From positions 24,217 to 88,216 of the forward strand of contig DATJTE010000007.1 in NCBI GenBank assembly GCA_035503715.1: a stretch of 64,000 nt of DNA. The letters run 5' to 3'. Every line of letters starts with the position of its first letter. The first letter of the stretch is position 1. A program made the position numbers and the translations under genes. Positions 8,248-17,658 of this stretch are shown in pieces. The DNA comes from OAS926 sp035503715. GTDB taxonomy: Bacteria > Pseudomonadota > Alphaproteobacteria > Rhizobiales > Rhizobiaceae. The notes under the pieces were generated by a model that was given only the letters and a program-made list of their open reading frames with translations, had not been told where the DNA came from and did not search any database.

Positions 8248-9021
8248 TCAATCATCCTCGGCTTTTGGCGTCAACAGACCGAGTTCCTCGAGGTCGATAT
8301 CCGTCAGCGGATCTTCGTCCTCGGTCAGCGTGTCCGGATCGGCGGGCGGCAGCGGCATCTGGAAGTTCGCCGGCATGCGGGCCGACAACAGCCCCGCGCC
8401 CTTCAACTCTTCGATACCGGGCAGATCGCGCACCTGCTCGAGCTGGAAATGGTCGAGGAATTTTTCGGTCGTCCCATAGGTCACCGGGCGGCCGGGCGTC
8501 TTGCGGCGGCCGCGCATGCGCACCCATTCGGTTTCGAGCAGCGTGTCGAGCGTGCCCTTCGACGTTTCGACACCGCGAATGTCCTCGATCTCGGCGCGCG
8601 TCACCGGCTGGTGGTAGGCGATGATCGCCAGAACTTCGAGCGCGGCGCGCGACAGCTTCTTCTGCTGCACGGTATCGCGGCTCATCAGGAAGGAGAGATC
8701 GCCGGCGGTGCGGAAGGCCCACGCCTCGCCGATGCGCACAAGGTTGACGCCGCGCTTCTCATAGGCGGCCTTCAGCTCGTCCATGACGACCGGCACGTCG
8801 ATGCCTTCCGGCAGGCGTGCGACAAGCTGCTTGTCGGTCACCGGCTCGGCGCTGGCGAACACGATGGCTTCCGCCATGCGCATGGCCTCGGCCAGATAGA
8901 GCCGTTCGGCGGGGTTTTCTGGCTGGACAGCCTCGCTGACCTCAGCCTCAACCTCGTCCTCTTCATATTCACGCTCGTTCAGCACGAACGGGATGATGGT
9001 CGCGTTTCCGCCCTCGCTCAT
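8248..9021 (-). CDS. scpB: Segregation and condensation protein B
   Basis: ScpB dimerises and, with ScpA, bridges the SMC ATPase in the chromosome-condensing complex. The start is set at the ATG at 9021, overlapping the scpA stop as ATGA; the longer open frame upstream is scpA read in the wrong frame. The 257-residue product has an acidic N-terminal extension (EREYEEDEVEAEVSE), then the winged-helix core with EAIVFASAEPVT, LSRAALEVLAIIAYHQPVTRAEIEDIRGV and the GRPVTYGTTEKFLDHF segment, and an acidic tail. All are family hallmarks. Confidence 0.95.
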   Translation of the reverse strand: MSEGGNATIIPFVLNEREYEEDEVEAEVSEAVQPENPAERLYLAEAMRMAEAIVFASAEPVTDKQLVARLPEGIDVPVVMDELKAAYEKRGVNLVRIGEAWAFRTAGDLSFLMSRDTVQQKKLSRAALEVLAIIAYHQPVTRAEIEDIRGVETSKGTLDTLLETEWVRMRGRRKTPGRPVTYGTTEKFLDHFQLEQVRDLPGIEELKGAGLLSARMPANFQMPLPPADPDTLTEDEDPLTDIDLEELGLLTPKAEDD

Positions 9022-9860
9022 GAAATCACCTCGATTGCCGCCGCCGCCTTCGGTCGGTTCCTTATGTAGAGCGGCTCGAAAGCCGCATGCTGCCGCACCT
9101 CGATCGTGCCGTCGCGCACCATTTCCAGGCTCGCCGCGAACGTGCTGGCGATCGCCGTCGAACGCTCTTCCGGAGTGCTCATGTAGTCGATCAGGAAACG
9201 GTCGATCGTGGTCCAGTCCTTGATGGTGCCGATCAGCCGTTCGAGGATGTCGCGCGCATCCTTGAGCGACCACACGCCGCGCTTGGCGATGCGCACATTG
9301 GTGATCGCCTGGCGCTGCCGTTGCGAGGCATAGGCGGTCAGCAAATCGTAGAGCGTCGCCGAATATTCGTTGCGCTTCTCGACAATGACCATTTCCGGCA
9401 GGCCGCGCTGGAAAACGTCGCGCCCGAGGCGGTTGCGGTTGACGAGCCGCGAGGCGGCGTCGCGCATCGCTTCCAGCCGCTTCAGCCGGAACTGCAGCAC
9501 GGCGGCCATTTCCTCGCCGCTCTCGCCATCTTCGCCCGGCTGCTTGGGGATGAGCAGTTTCGATTTGAGATAGGCGAGCCACGCCGCCATCACGAGATAG
9601 TCGGCGGCGAGTTCAAGCCGCATCTCGCGCACTTCCTCGATGAAGCGCAGATACTGTTCCGCCAGCGCCAGCACCGAGATGCGCGACAGGTCGACCTTCT
9701 GGTTGCGCGCCAGGTGCAGCAGGAGGTCGAGCGGTCCTTCGAAGCCGTTCACGTCGACGACGAGCGAAGGCTCTCCGGTGGCGCGAGAATCGTCGTTCTC
9801 GGCCCAGAGCTTTTCGAAGGGCACCACCTTGCCGCCCGTGGTTTCCGGTGTTTCAGCCAC
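9018..9860 (-). CDS. scpA: Segregation and condensation protein A
   Basis: ScpA is the kleisin subunit of the SMC-ScpAB condensin. The 280-residue protein has the kleisin N-terminal region with FEGPLDLLLHLARNQKVDLSRIS near residue 38, followed by LALAEQYLRFIEEVREMRLELAADYLVMAAWLAYLKSKLL. The C-terminal part contains the winged-helix-like AFEPLYIRNRPKAAAAIEVI. It lies just downstream of nagZ, with 11 bases between, and is coupled to scpB by an ATGA overlap. The nagZ-scpA-scpB order is conserved in alphaproteobacteria. Confidence 0.95.
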   Translation of the reverse strand: MAETPETTGGKVVPFEKLWAENDDSRATGEPSLVVDVNGFEGPLDLLLHLARNQKVDLSRISVLALAEQYLRFIEEVREMRLELAADYLVMAAWLAYLKSKLLIPKQPGEDGESGEEMAAVLQFRLKRLEAMRDAASRLVNRNRLGRDVFQRGLPEMVIVEKRNEYSATLYDLLTAYASQRQRQAITNVRIAKRGVWSLKDARDILERLIGTIKDWTTIDRFLIDYMSTPEERSTAIASTFAASLEMVRDGTIEVRQHAAFEPLYIRNRPKAAAAIEVIS

Positions 9861-9871
9861 CGTCAGTACTC

Positions 9872-10891
9872 CTACGCGACCGCCTCGAAATAGGTCGCAA
9901 ACTCGGCGCGAACCGCCGTCTCGATTTCCGCGTCACCGTGATGGATCGTCTTCAATGCCTGGTTGGCGCGTTCCAGCGCCCTGCCCTTGAGCGGCCCGGT
10001 CTTCGAGACGATGCCCCGCATTTCCTCCATCACGCCATTGCAGTGAAGAACGAGATCGCAGCCCGCCGCAAGGATCGCTTCGGCCTTCTCAGCGAAATCC
10101 CCAGAAAGTGCTTTCATCGACGTGTCGTCGCTGACCAGAAGTCCGTCAAAACCGATCTCGCCGCGCACGATCTCCTTGATCACCTTGGCGGACGTCGTTG
10201 CCGGGTTCTTCGGATCGATAGCACTGAAAACCACATGCGCCGTCATCGCCACCGGCAAATGGTTCAGCGCCTTGAACGGGGCGAAATCATGGGCTCGGAG
10301 TTCGGCCAGCGGTGTGTCCACGATCGGCAGCTCCAGATGCGTGTCGGCAAAGGCGCGGCCATGGCCGGGAATGTGCTTCATCACCGGCAGCACACCGCCC
10401 GACATCAGCCCTTCCGCGGCGGCACGGCCAAGCTCGGTGACGGTTTTCGGGTCCTTGCCGTAGGCGCGCGTGCCGATCACGTCGTTGGCGCCCTCCACCG
10501 GCACGTCCAGCACTGGCAGGCAATCGGCTGTGATGCCGAAGCGTCTGAGATCAAAGGCGTGCAGCCGCGCCATCAGCCAGGCAGCGCGCACGCCCGCCTT
10601 CTTGTCGTCGCGGTAGATCGCGCCGATGTGCTGCCCGGACGGGTAGTTTTGGGTGATCGGTGGCTTGATCCGCTGCACGCGCCCACCTTCCTGATCGATG
10701 AACACCGGTGCATCCGGCCGGCCGACGCTGTCGCGCATCGCCGCTGTCAGGTCGCTGATCTGCTGCGGTTCGCCGATATTGCGCGCGAAAAGGATGAAGC
10801 CCCACGGCCTTTCATCGCCATAAAAGCGGATTTCGTCCTGGGTCAGCTCTTTCCCGGCGCAGCCGAGGATCATCGCTTTTGATTCGCTCAT
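9872..10891 (-). CDS. nagZ: Beta-N-acetylhexosaminidase
   Basis: This family 3 glycoside hydrolase removes N-acetylglucosamine from anhydromuropeptides during cytoplasmic cell-wall recycling. The 339-residue protein shows the NagZ signatures GFILFARNIGEP, FIDQEGGRVQRIK, the catalytic His-Asp dyad region KHIPGHGRAFADTHLELP, and the nucleophile region LLVSDDTSMKALSGDF. It is full length. In some species NagZ feeds the AmpC beta-lactamase induction signal; no ampR/ampC is in the window. It sits between the SPOR protein and scpA. Confidence 0.95.
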   Translation of the reverse strand: MSESKAMILGCAGKELTQDEIRFYGDERPWGFILFARNIGEPQQISDLTAAMRDSVGRPDAPVFIDQEGGRVQRIKPPITQNYPSGQHIGAIYRDDKKAGVRAAWLMARLHAFDLRRFGITADCLPVLDVPVEGANDVIGTRAYGKDPKTVTELGRAAAEGLMSGGVLPVMKHIPGHGRAFADTHLELPIVDTPLAELRAHDFAPFKALNHLPVAMTAHVVFSAIDPKNPATTSAKVIKEIVRGEIGFDGLLVSDDTSMKALSGDFAEKAEAILAAGCDLVLHCNGVMEEMRGIVSKTGPLKGRALERANQALKTIHHGDAEIETAVRAEFATYFEAVA

Positions 10892-10935
10892 GCCGCGAAT
10901 CTAGCCCAACGACAGGGCGGAATCACCCCCGGCAA

Positions 10936-10976
10936 ACAAAAACGGCGCGGCTGTTTCCAGCCACGCCGCTTTGATT
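10936..10976 (-). terminator. Rho-independent terminator after the SPOR gene
   Basis: The stem CGGCG-c-GGCTG (10943-10953) pairs with CAGCC-a-CGCCG (10958-10968) around a TTTC loop, with one mismatch. Read on the minus strand it is followed by a run of five T. It lies between the SPOR gene stop and the nagZ start, so it would end the argS-SPOR transcript. Confidence 0.7.
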
Positions 10977-11016
10977 CTGTTCGCTTTTCCGGTGGTCCAG
11001 GCGCCGCGAGCGCCGC

Positions 11017-13689
11017 CTATTTCGACACGAAGCAGTTGCCGCCGGCCGCCTTGTAGCTTTCGCAGAGCTTGATGGCGTCATTCTTTGTCTCGGCCGGAAT
11101 GCGGACGCGCCAGTAGGTGCCCTTGCCGGCGATTTCCGCCTTGACGATGTTGACGCCGCGGCCGCCGATCACGCTGCCATAGCGGCCGGCGAGGTCTTCA
11201 TAAGTCGCCTGCGCGCTTTCCGCACTCGGCTGCGAGGCGATCTGCATCGACCAGGCGCCTGCCGTCGCGGCAGGAGCTTCGATAGGCGCTGCCACAGCGA
11301 CCTGCTCGGGTGCTGCTTCCGCCGGCTTCTCTTCGGCAACCGGAGCGAGCGGCGACGCCGGTTCAGCCGGCGTTGATGCCGTTGCCTCGGCCGTCGTTGT
11401 CGTTTCCGAAGCACCCGGTTTCAAGGTCGGCGTCGGCACCGTCGTGCCGGTCGTCTCGTCCGCCGGCGCAACGATCGGCGTCGCGTCGGTTGCCGGGGCA
11501 AGTGCAGGCGCTGCCGGAGCCTCTGCGACGGTGGTCGCAGGAGCAGGTGCCACTTCCTCGCGCGGAACCAGCGTGCCGTCCGACCTCACGACCATGGTCT
11601 TCACCTTGCGCGGTGCGACGGCGATGATGTCGCCATTGGTCGATTCAGGGGCTGCGTCCGCGCTCGGTTCGATGCGGTCTTCGCTCTTGGGCGCCAGTGG
11701 CAGCCCGGCCGTGTCTTCCGCCGTCGGCTCAGGCGCTGCGGCGCGCGCACCCGGGTCGGCGGCCGCGATATCAACCGGCTCCTCGGTCGTCGACACCAGC
11801 TTTTCCTGCGTCGGCGGCGTGGGTTCCGTACCACCGGCCGCCATGGTCTCGAAAACCTTGTTGTCCTGGTTCGGCACGGACGTGCCACCCGGGTTCTCGG
11901 GCTTCACCTTCACCGGCTCATTGTCGGCCTGGACGACGACGGGAACGCTGCTGTCACTGCCACTGCCGAACGACAGCGCGAACGCGCCAACACCACCGAG
12001 CAACGCGACGCCACCGACGACGGCCGCGATCATCAGCCCGCGGCGCGGCGCCGGCTCGACCGTCTCGGCGGCATGGCTCGGGAGTTCCATCCCGTCGTCG
12101 AAATCCTCGTCGCGGATTGCCGCGAAGGGATCCTCGTCCAATGCGGAATCCGGTTCGTTCGAATTGACGGCAACCGCTGCCTGCCGTGCGGGGCCGGCAT
12201 AGGCTCCAGCGTAGGCGGAACCGCCGGCGGCCGCTTCGCGCACCTGCCGATACAGAGCATCAAAGTCAGCGTCGAAATCGACACGCTGCGACATGTTCGC
12301 CGCAACGCGTGGCGGAGCCTGGGGCTCCGGCGCCGGCGGCTCGTTGAAGACGGACGCGAAGTCAGCGTCGAGGTCGTCATAAACCGCCCGCTCGCTGTCC
12401 GGCTCTTCGTAGTTGATCTCCGGCAGGTCGAGATCGTCGGCATAGGCGACAGCCGCTTCCGGCACGTCGAGCGTCTCGACCTCGGGCGCGTAATCCTCGT
12501 CCCGCGACTCCGTGCCTTCATCGTCATGGCTGCGATAAGCGCTGGTGTCGACGGTGAACGGCGTATGGTCGTATTCCGGCAATTGGGCGTGGGTCTCGGC
12601 GTGCTCGGGCGCCTCAACTTCCGCCGTCATCACGTCAAGCAGATCGTCCAGATTGTCTTCGTCCGTGGCAACCGTCTGAACCGGCGCCTCATACGCCGCC
12701 TCGGGCTCGTAGGCAGGTTCCTCTTCATAGGCGTGTTCCGGCTCATGGGTCGGCTGCGCAACTTCGACAATCGGTGCAGGCGCCGGCGGCTGATAGCTAA
12801 CCGGGGCGGAACGCTCAAAAGCCGCGCTTGCCAGCGGGTGGTTCGTGCGCGCCCAGCGAGAAATCTGTTCGGCCTGCATAGTCCCACGGGCTTCAGGCTG
12901 AGCTGGCATCTCGATCTCAGCGTGCGCGATCGAATTGCCAAGCAAGGCGTTCAACTCGTCCTCGAGTTCGAGCGCTGGTGCAGAGACAACTGGTGCGGCA
13001 GCCTGAACCGGCTCTGGCACATGACGGGGCTGCTCCTCGAGATCGGCCAGCATCTCGCTTTCGAAGTCGGCGCCGAAATCCATGTCGACTTCGGCAAAGG
13101 CTTCATCTTCGTTCGCAAACCGGGGCTCTTCAGCCTGCGGAGTAACGGCTCGTGGAGAGGCGGCTTGTGGAGCGACGGCTTCGACTTCGTGCTCATCCAA
13201 CGAAAGGTCGATGTCGCCGAGCAGATCATGCTCGTCGATGTGCAATTCATCCTCAAGAGATTCCGAGAAGGCGGCATCGAGGTCGTCATCGTCATGCACG
13301 GCGACGGGCTCGGGCGCCGGCGCATAGGACTGGGGTGCCTGACGCGCTGCCGCAAACGGAGCGGGCGCTGCCTCCATCGGCTCGTCGGCAAATTCGCCCA
13401 GCAGTTCCTTTTCGAGGTCGATGCCGAAATCGTCTGAACCGGCAGGCTCATAGGCCTGCGGGGCCGGCTCGGCCGCCCTCGCCTCGGGCGCGGCTGCTAC
13501 CGGCGCGGTTGTCGCTGGCGCGGAAACCGTGGGAGCAGGCGTATTGGCAGCTTGGGGCTCCGGCTTGGGAGTGCTCTTCTTCACGGCTTCGCGCGGGTCG
13601 AAGCCCATGATTCTGGTCAATTCTGCAAACGGATCGTCTTCGCTGAAGTTTATCGGGTCGTTTTTTCGCAGCTGGCTGGTGTCTGCCAT
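11017..13689 (-). CDS. SPOR domain-containing division-associated membrane protein
   Basis: An 890-residue single-pass membrane protein. Homology starts at MADTSQLRKNDPINFSEDDP, so I set the start at 13689. Residues 1 to about 545 are acidic, Pro/Ala-rich and probably disordered cytoplasmic sequence. One membrane helix (GLMIAAVVGGVALLGGVGAF) lies near residue 560, followed by a long Ala/Pro/Thr-rich periplasmic linker and a C-terminal SPOR domain from about residue 810 (WSMQIASQPSAESAQATYED to YKAAGGNCFVSK). SPOR domains bind denuded glycan at the division septum. It lies just downstream of argS, an arrangement seen across Hyphomicrobiales. The acidic N-terminal length is notable; its partner is unknown. 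Confidence 0.93.
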   Translation of the reverse strand: MADTSQLRKNDPINFSEDDPFAELTRIMGFDPREAVKKSTPKPEPQAANTPAPTVSAPATTAPVAAAPEARAAEPAPQAYEPAGSDDFGIDLEKELLGEFADEPMEAAPAPFAAARQAPQSYAPAPEPVAVHDDDDLDAAFSESLEDELHIDEHDLLGDIDLSLDEHEVEAVAPQAASPRAVTPQAEEPRFANEDEAFAEVDMDFGADFESEMLADLEEQPRHVPEPVQAAAPVVSAPALELEDELNALLGNSIAHAEIEMPAQPEARGTMQAEQISRWARTNHPLASAAFERSAPVSYQPPAPAPIVEVAQPTHEPEHAYEEEPAYEPEAAYEAPVQTVATDEDNLDDLLDVMTAEVEAPEHAETHAQLPEYDHTPFTVDTSAYRSHDDEGTESRDEDYAPEVETLDVPEAAVAYADDLDLPEINYEEPDSERAVYDDLDADFASVFNEPPAPEPQAPPRVAANMSQRVDFDADFDALYRQVREAAAGGSAYAGAYAGPARQAAVAVNSNEPDSALDEDPFAAIRDEDFDDGMELPSHAAETVEPAPRRGLMIAAVVGGVALLGGVGAFALSFGSGSDSSVPVVVQADNEPVKVKPENPGGTSVPNQDNKVFETMAAGGTEPTPPTQEKLVSTTEEPVDIAAADPGARAAAPEPTAEDTAGLPLAPKSEDRIEPSADAAPESTNGDIIAVAPRKVKTMVVRSDGTLVPREEVAPAPATTVAEAPAAPALAPATDATPIVAPADETTGTTVPTPTLKPGASETTTTAEATASTPAEPASPLAPVAEEKPAEAAPEQVAVAAPIEAPAATAGAWSMQIASQPSAESAQATYEDLAGRYGSVIGGRGVNIVKAEIAGKGTYWRVRIPAETKNDAIKLCESYKAAGGNCFVSK

Positions 13690-13794
13690 GTCCCTCTTCC
13701 GTACTCGTACCAAGTTCGGACGCCGGAGACGTCACTTTGTTCGGCCCCTACCAGTCCAATGTGGGCAAAAGGTGACAGTATTTCCGGCTGGAAC

Positions 13795-15552
13795 CTAGCG
13801 CATTTCGGTGGGGGCGTCCGCTCCGATAATCGCCAGGCCCGAGGTCAAAACGTCGGAAACGGCCTGCACCAGCCCTAGTCTGGCATTGGTCAATACTGGA
13901 TCGTTAACCTTAACAAAGCGTAAGTCCGGATTATCGGTGCCCCTGTTCCAGTGTCCGTGGAACGCGCTTGCCAGATCGTAGAGATAGAACGCCAGCCGGT
14001 GCGGCTCGTGTGCCAGAGCCGCGCCTTCGACGACGCGCGCATATTCGCCGAGCTTCTTGATCAGTGCGATCTCACCCGGATCAGTTAGCAGGTTAACCGC
14101 GCTCTTCAGCGCCTCCCGGCCAAAATCGCGCTCGCCAAGCTGCTCCCTTGCCTGCCGGAACACGGAATGGGTCCGCGCCGACGCGTACTGCACGTAAAAG
14201 ACAGGATTGTCCTTGGACTGCTCGGTCACTTTGGCGAAGTCGAAATCGAGCGGCGCGTCGTTCTTGCGGTAGAGCATCATGAAGCGGATCGGATCGCGTC
14301 CAACCTCCTCGACCACCTCGCGCAGCGTGATGAAATCGCCCGAGCGTTTCGACATCCGCACGGGCTCGCCGTCCCTGAACAATTTGACCAACTGGCAGAG
14401 CAACACGGTCAGTTTCACGCGGCCGTCCGTCGAGGCCTTCGCCAGCGCCTCCAGCCGCTTCACATAGCCGCCGTGATCCGCGCCGAGCACATAGATCAGC
14501 TCATCGAATCCACGGTCGACCTTGTTCTTGAGATAGGCCACGTCGGCGGCGAAATAGGTGAACGAGCCGTCCGATTTCACCAGCGGCCGGTCCATGTCGT
14601 CGCCGACCTCGGTCGAACGGAACAGCGTCTGCTCGCGATCCTCCCAGTCGTCCGGCTTTTCGCCTTTCGGCGGCGGCAGCTTGCCTTTGTAGATATGGCC
14701 CTTGATCGTCAGGTCGTTGATCGCCGACCGGATCGCCTTGGCGCCGTCGGCATGCAGCGTCCGTTCCGAGAAGAACACGTCATGGTGGACGTTGAGCAGC
14801 GCCAGGTCCTCGCGGATCATCGCCATCATGGCGTCGACAGTGCGATCCTTGACGATCTCAAGCGCTTCGTCGTCCGGCTTCTGCAATAGGCTGCGGCCAA
14901 ACTCCTTGGCCAGCGCCTGCCCGACCGGAATCAAATAGTCGCCGGGATAGAGGCCTGCCGGGATTTCGCCGATGTCGTCGCCGAGCGCCTCGCGGTAGCG
15001 CAACAACGCGGAGCGGCCGAGCACATCGATCTGCGAGCCGGCATCGTTGATGACGTATTCCTTGACGACGCCAAAACCAGCGAAGGCGAGCAGGTTGGCC
15101 AGCGTGTCGCCGACCACCGCGCCGCGGCAATGGCCGACATGCATCGGTCCTGTCGGATTCGCCGAGACGTACTCGACATTGATCATCTGGCCCTTACCGA
15201 CGGTTGAGCGCCCGTAGTCTGTCCCGGTCGCCAGCATGTCGGCGAGCCGCGCCTGCCAGTAGCTGTCGTTCAGCCGAAGATTGACGAAGCCCGGGCCGGC
15301 GACTTCGGCGCCTGCCACGTCCGGATCGTTCTTCAGCAGCGCGACGAGTTGTTCGGCAAGCGCGCGCGGATTCTGACCGGCCGGTTTGGCCAGTACCATC
15401 GCCGCATTGGTCGCGAGATCGCCGTGGCTCGCATCGCGCGGCGGCTCGACCGTAATGCGCGCGAGATCAAGCTCGCCGCCATATTTGTCTTTAAGACCAA
15501 TGGTTTGAACGGCTTTTTTGATCCGATCATTGAAATCGGCGAAGATATTCAT
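13795..15552 (-). CDS. argS: Arginyl-tRNA synthetase
   Basis: This class I synthetase charges tRNA-Arg. The 585-residue protein has the N-terminal additional domain, the HIGH-type motif in SANPTGPMHVGHCRGAVVGD near residue 125, the KMSKS-equivalent MSKRSGDFITLREV, and the C-terminal anticodon-binding domain (VQYASARTHSVFRQA onward). It is full length and lies 52 bases upstream of the dgt stop side, in the same direction as dgt. No anomalies. Confidence 0.97.
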   Translation of the reverse strand: MNIFADFNDRIKKAVQTIGLKDKYGGELDLARITVEPPRDASHGDLATNAAMVLAKPAGQNPRALAEQLVALLKNDPDVAGAEVAGPGFVNLRLNDSYWQARLADMLATGTDYGRSTVGKGQMINVEYVSANPTGPMHVGHCRGAVVGDTLANLLAFAGFGVVKEYVINDAGSQIDVLGRSALLRYREALGDDIGEIPAGLYPGDYLIPVGQALAKEFGRSLLQKPDDEALEIVKDRTVDAMMAMIREDLALLNVHHDVFFSERTLHADGAKAIRSAINDLTIKGHIYKGKLPPPKGEKPDDWEDREQTLFRSTEVGDDMDRPLVKSDGSFTYFAADVAYLKNKVDRGFDELIYVLGADHGGYVKRLEALAKASTDGRVKLTVLLCQLVKLFRDGEPVRMSKRSGDFITLREVVEEVGRDPIRFMMLYRKNDAPLDFDFAKVTEQSKDNPVFYVQYASARTHSVFRQAREQLGERDFGREALKSAVNLLTDPGEIALIKKLGEYARVVEGAALAHEPHRLAFYLYDLASAFHGHWNRGTDNPDLRFVKVNDPVLTNARLGLVQAVSDVLTSGLAIIGADAPTEMR

Positions 15553-15603
15553 GTGCTCAGTCTCGTGGGTAATGCACGGCTAGAGGCCGGAAGTCGCGTC
15601 GCG

Positions 15604-16827
15604 CTAGCCCAAATCCGGGGTGCGGTCAAACAGCCGCTTGTGCTCCTTGATCGCATAAGTGTCGGTCATGCCGGCGAGGAAATCCGCCACGTGCCGCGCC
15701 TTGATGCGATCTTCGGCACGCACCAGAATCTCGCGCCAGCCCTCGGGCATCGCGGCCGGATCGGCGAAATAGGCGTCGAACAAATCCTTGACGATCTGCT
15801 CGGCGTTTTCGCGGACGGCCATCACGGAGGAATGGCGATAGACGTTTTGATAGAGGAATGCCTTCAGCGATTTCTCGTCCGTCGCCATTCCAGGCGAGAA
15901 CGTCACTACAGCCCTGCCCGCATCGTGAATGTCCTCGACACTCTTCGGCGCTAATCCGGCGAGCGTCCCGCCCGCAGTGGTGATGACATCCTCGACCATA
16001 CGCGTGATCTGCCGCCGCATCAGTTCATGGCTGGTGCGCACATCGTCGAGCCGGGGATATTTCTGCCGCACCTCCTTCAGGATGCCACCCGGCAGCGGCA
16101 CATCGGCCAACATCTCCAGAGTCAGCAGGCCCGAGCGCAGCCCGTCGTCTATATCGTGCGTGTTGTAGGCGATGTCGTCGGCGATCGCCGCGCACTGCGC
16201 CTCGACCCCGGCGAAGCGGGCAAGCTCCAGATCAAACAGCCCGGAAAAATCGCGGATCGGCTGCGGCACCGGACCTTTCAGCCCCTTGCCTTTGGCGTGG
16301 GTCAGCGGGCCATTGTGCTTGACCAGTCCTTCGAGCGTCTCCCAGCTGAGGTTCAGCCCTTCGAATTCGGCGTAGCGATTCTCGAGCTTGGTCACGACGC
16401 GCAGCGACTGCGCATTGTGGTCGAAGCCGCCCCACTGCGCGAGCTTTTCGTTCAGCGCGTCCTCGCCGGTGTGCCCGAATGGCGTGTGGCCGAAGTCGTG
16501 GACCAACGCGATGGCTTCGGCGAGATCCTCGTCGACCTTCAGCGCCCGCGCCAGCGCGCGGGCGATCTGCGCCACCTCGATCGTATGGGTCAGCCGCGTG
16601 CGGTAATGGTCGCCTTCATGGGCGACGAACACCTGAGTCTTGTGCTTCAGCCGCCGGAATGCGGTCGAGTGGATGATCCGGTCGCGATCACGCTGGAAAG
16701 GCGTTCGGGTGCGGCTTTCCGGCTCGTCATAGAAGCGTCCGCGTGTCTTCTCGGGATCCGACGCATAGGGCGCCCGCGGCCTGTATCCGAAGCCGATATC
16801 GCCCAGGCCAGGGCCTTTTTCGTCCAT
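15604..16827 (-). CDS. dgt: Deoxyguanosinetriphosphate triphosphohydrolase-like HD protein
   Basis: The 407-residue HD-domain hydrolase is of the dGTPase type 2 group, which splits dNTPs to deoxynucleoside plus triphosphate. Seen: DRDRIIHSTAFRRLKHKTQV, the metal His in HYRTRLTHTIEVAQIAR, the HD pair in IALVHDFGHTPFGHTGED, and the distal Asp in AAIADDIAYNTHDIDDG. The family member upstream of argS is usual in alphaproteobacteria. The substrate is inferred from the family. It is divergent from erpA across a 95-bp promoter region. Confidence 0.93.
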   Translation of the reverse strand: MDEKGPGLGDIGFGYRPRAPYASDPEKTRGRFYDEPESRTRTPFQRDRDRIIHSTAFRRLKHKTQVFVAHEGDHYRTRLTHTIEVAQIARALARALKVDEDLAEAIALVHDFGHTPFGHTGEDALNEKLAQWGGFDHNAQSLRVVTKLENRYAEFEGLNLSWETLEGLVKHNGPLTHAKGKGLKGPVPQPIRDFSGLFDLELARFAGVEAQCAAIADDIAYNTHDIDDGLRSGLLTLEMLADVPLPGGILKEVRQKYPRLDDVRTSHELMRRQITRMVEDVITTAGGTLAGLAPKSVEDIHDAGRAVVTFSPGMATDEKSLKAFLYQNVYRHSSVMAVRENAEQIVKDLFDAYFADPAAMPEGWREILVRAEDRIKARHVADFLAGMTDTYAIKEHKRLFDRTPDLG

Positions 16828-16847
16828 CGCCGCCGTTCAGCCGCCCG

Positions 16848-16880
16848 TTGACTTGGTCTTAGGGGCTTCATACCTATGGT
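16848..16880 (+). promoter_or_regulatory. Candidate sigma-70 promoter of erpA
   Basis: TTGACT at 16848-16853 and TACCTA at 16871-16876 are 17 bp apart, close to the rhizobial housekeeping pattern. The predicted start would lie about 40 bases before the erpA ATG. It lies in the divergent gap with dgt. Confidence 0.55.
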
Positions 16881-16922
16881 GTTAATGCGAACGCAAGGCG
16901 ACGGCCTTGCCGCGAGGACCTT

Positions 16923-17270
16923 ATGGGCGCTGACGCCAAGACCGGAATGAAGGTCGAAATGACAGATGCCGCCGCCAGGCGGATCAACGCGATTGTTGCC
17001 AAGGAACCCGGCAAGAACGCGCTGCGCGTCGCGGTCGAGGGCGGCGGCTGTTCGGGCTTCTCCTACAAATTCGATCTGGTCGGCGACAGGAATGCCGACG
17101 ACGTCGCCATCGAGAACAACGGCGCCACGGTGCTGATCGACGAATTGTCGCTGGTCTACATGGGCGGCTCGGTCATCGACTTCGTCGACGACCTGATGGG
17201 CCAGTCGTTCCAGATCAGGAATCCGAACGCTGTCGCCTCCTGCGGCTGCGGCACCTCCTTCTCCATCTGA
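16923..17270 (+). CDS. erpA: Iron-sulfur cluster insertion protein (A-type carrier)
   Basis: A 115-residue HesB/IscA-family A-type carrier that delivers Fe-S clusters to apoproteins. The three conserved cysteines are present: Cys in GGGCSGFSYKF and the pair in the C-terminal SCGCGTSFSI. The MTDAAARRINAIV start of the fold is typical. ErpA is the closest subgroup by eye, but IscA/SufA-type naming cannot be excluded. The VOC gene starts four bases after its stop, so the two are probably cotranscribed. Confidence 0.92.
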   Translation: MGADAKTGMKVEMTDAAARRINAIVAKEPGKNALRVAVEGGGCSGFSYKFDLVGDRNADDVAIENNGATVLIDELSLVYMGGSVIDFVDDLMGQSFQIRNPNAVASCGCGTSFSI

Positions 17271-17274
17271 GCCC

Positions 17275-17658
17275 ATGTCCGGACCGAATGCGGTCCGGCA
17301 GGTCGCGCTTGCCGGCGGCGCCGACATCGATGCGACCCTGCGCTTCTGGAACGACGTGCTGGCGCTGAACACGCATGCGCGCTTCGACCCGCCCGGCATT
17401 GCCTTCATCATGGTCGGCGGCGTGCGCTTCTTGTTCGAAAAATCGAACGCACCGGCCACCGTCTATCTCGACCTGCCGGACGTCTTCACCTTCTGCAAAG
17501 GCCTCGTCGCAAAGGGAGTCGCACTGTCCGCGCCGCCGCGCCTCGTCCACCACGACAAGGATGGCCAGTTCGGTCCGGCCGGCGAAGGCGAATGGATGGC
17601 GTTTGTAAAGGATCCGGCCGGCAACGCGATCGGCCTCGTCACGCGCCGGCCCGGCTAG
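17275..17658 (+). CDS. VOC (glyoxalase/bleomycin resistance) family protein
   Basis: A 127-residue protein with the vicinal-oxygen-chelate fold, made of two beta-alpha-beta-beta-beta units: an N-terminal unit including DATLRFWNDVLALN and IAFIMVGGVRFLFE, and a C-terminal unit ending WMAFVKDPAGNAIGLVTRR. The FVKDPAGNAIGLV segment carries the usual terminal Asp/Asn-Gly pattern, but a full His/Glu metal set is not obvious. Substrate unknown. It is directly downstream of erpA and its stop overlaps that of the convergent LysE-type gene. Confidence 0.85.
   Translation: MSGPNAVRQVALAGGADIDATLRFWNDVLALNTHARFDPPGIAFIMVGGVRFLFEKSNAPATVYLDLPDVFTFCKGLVAKGVALSAPPRLVHHDKDGQFGPAGEGEWMAFVKDPAGNAIGLVTRRPG

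Noticed and set aside
8248..9582. 444-residue reading of scpB with a long N-terminal extension
   Set aside because: The extra part lies over scpA in another frame, is Arg/Ala-rich shadow sequence, and the ATGA overlap at 9018-9021 marks the true start.
12073..13437. 454-residue plus-strand frame opposite the SPOR gene
   Set aside because: Arg/Val-rich shadow of the acidic, repetitive N-terminus of the SPOR protein.
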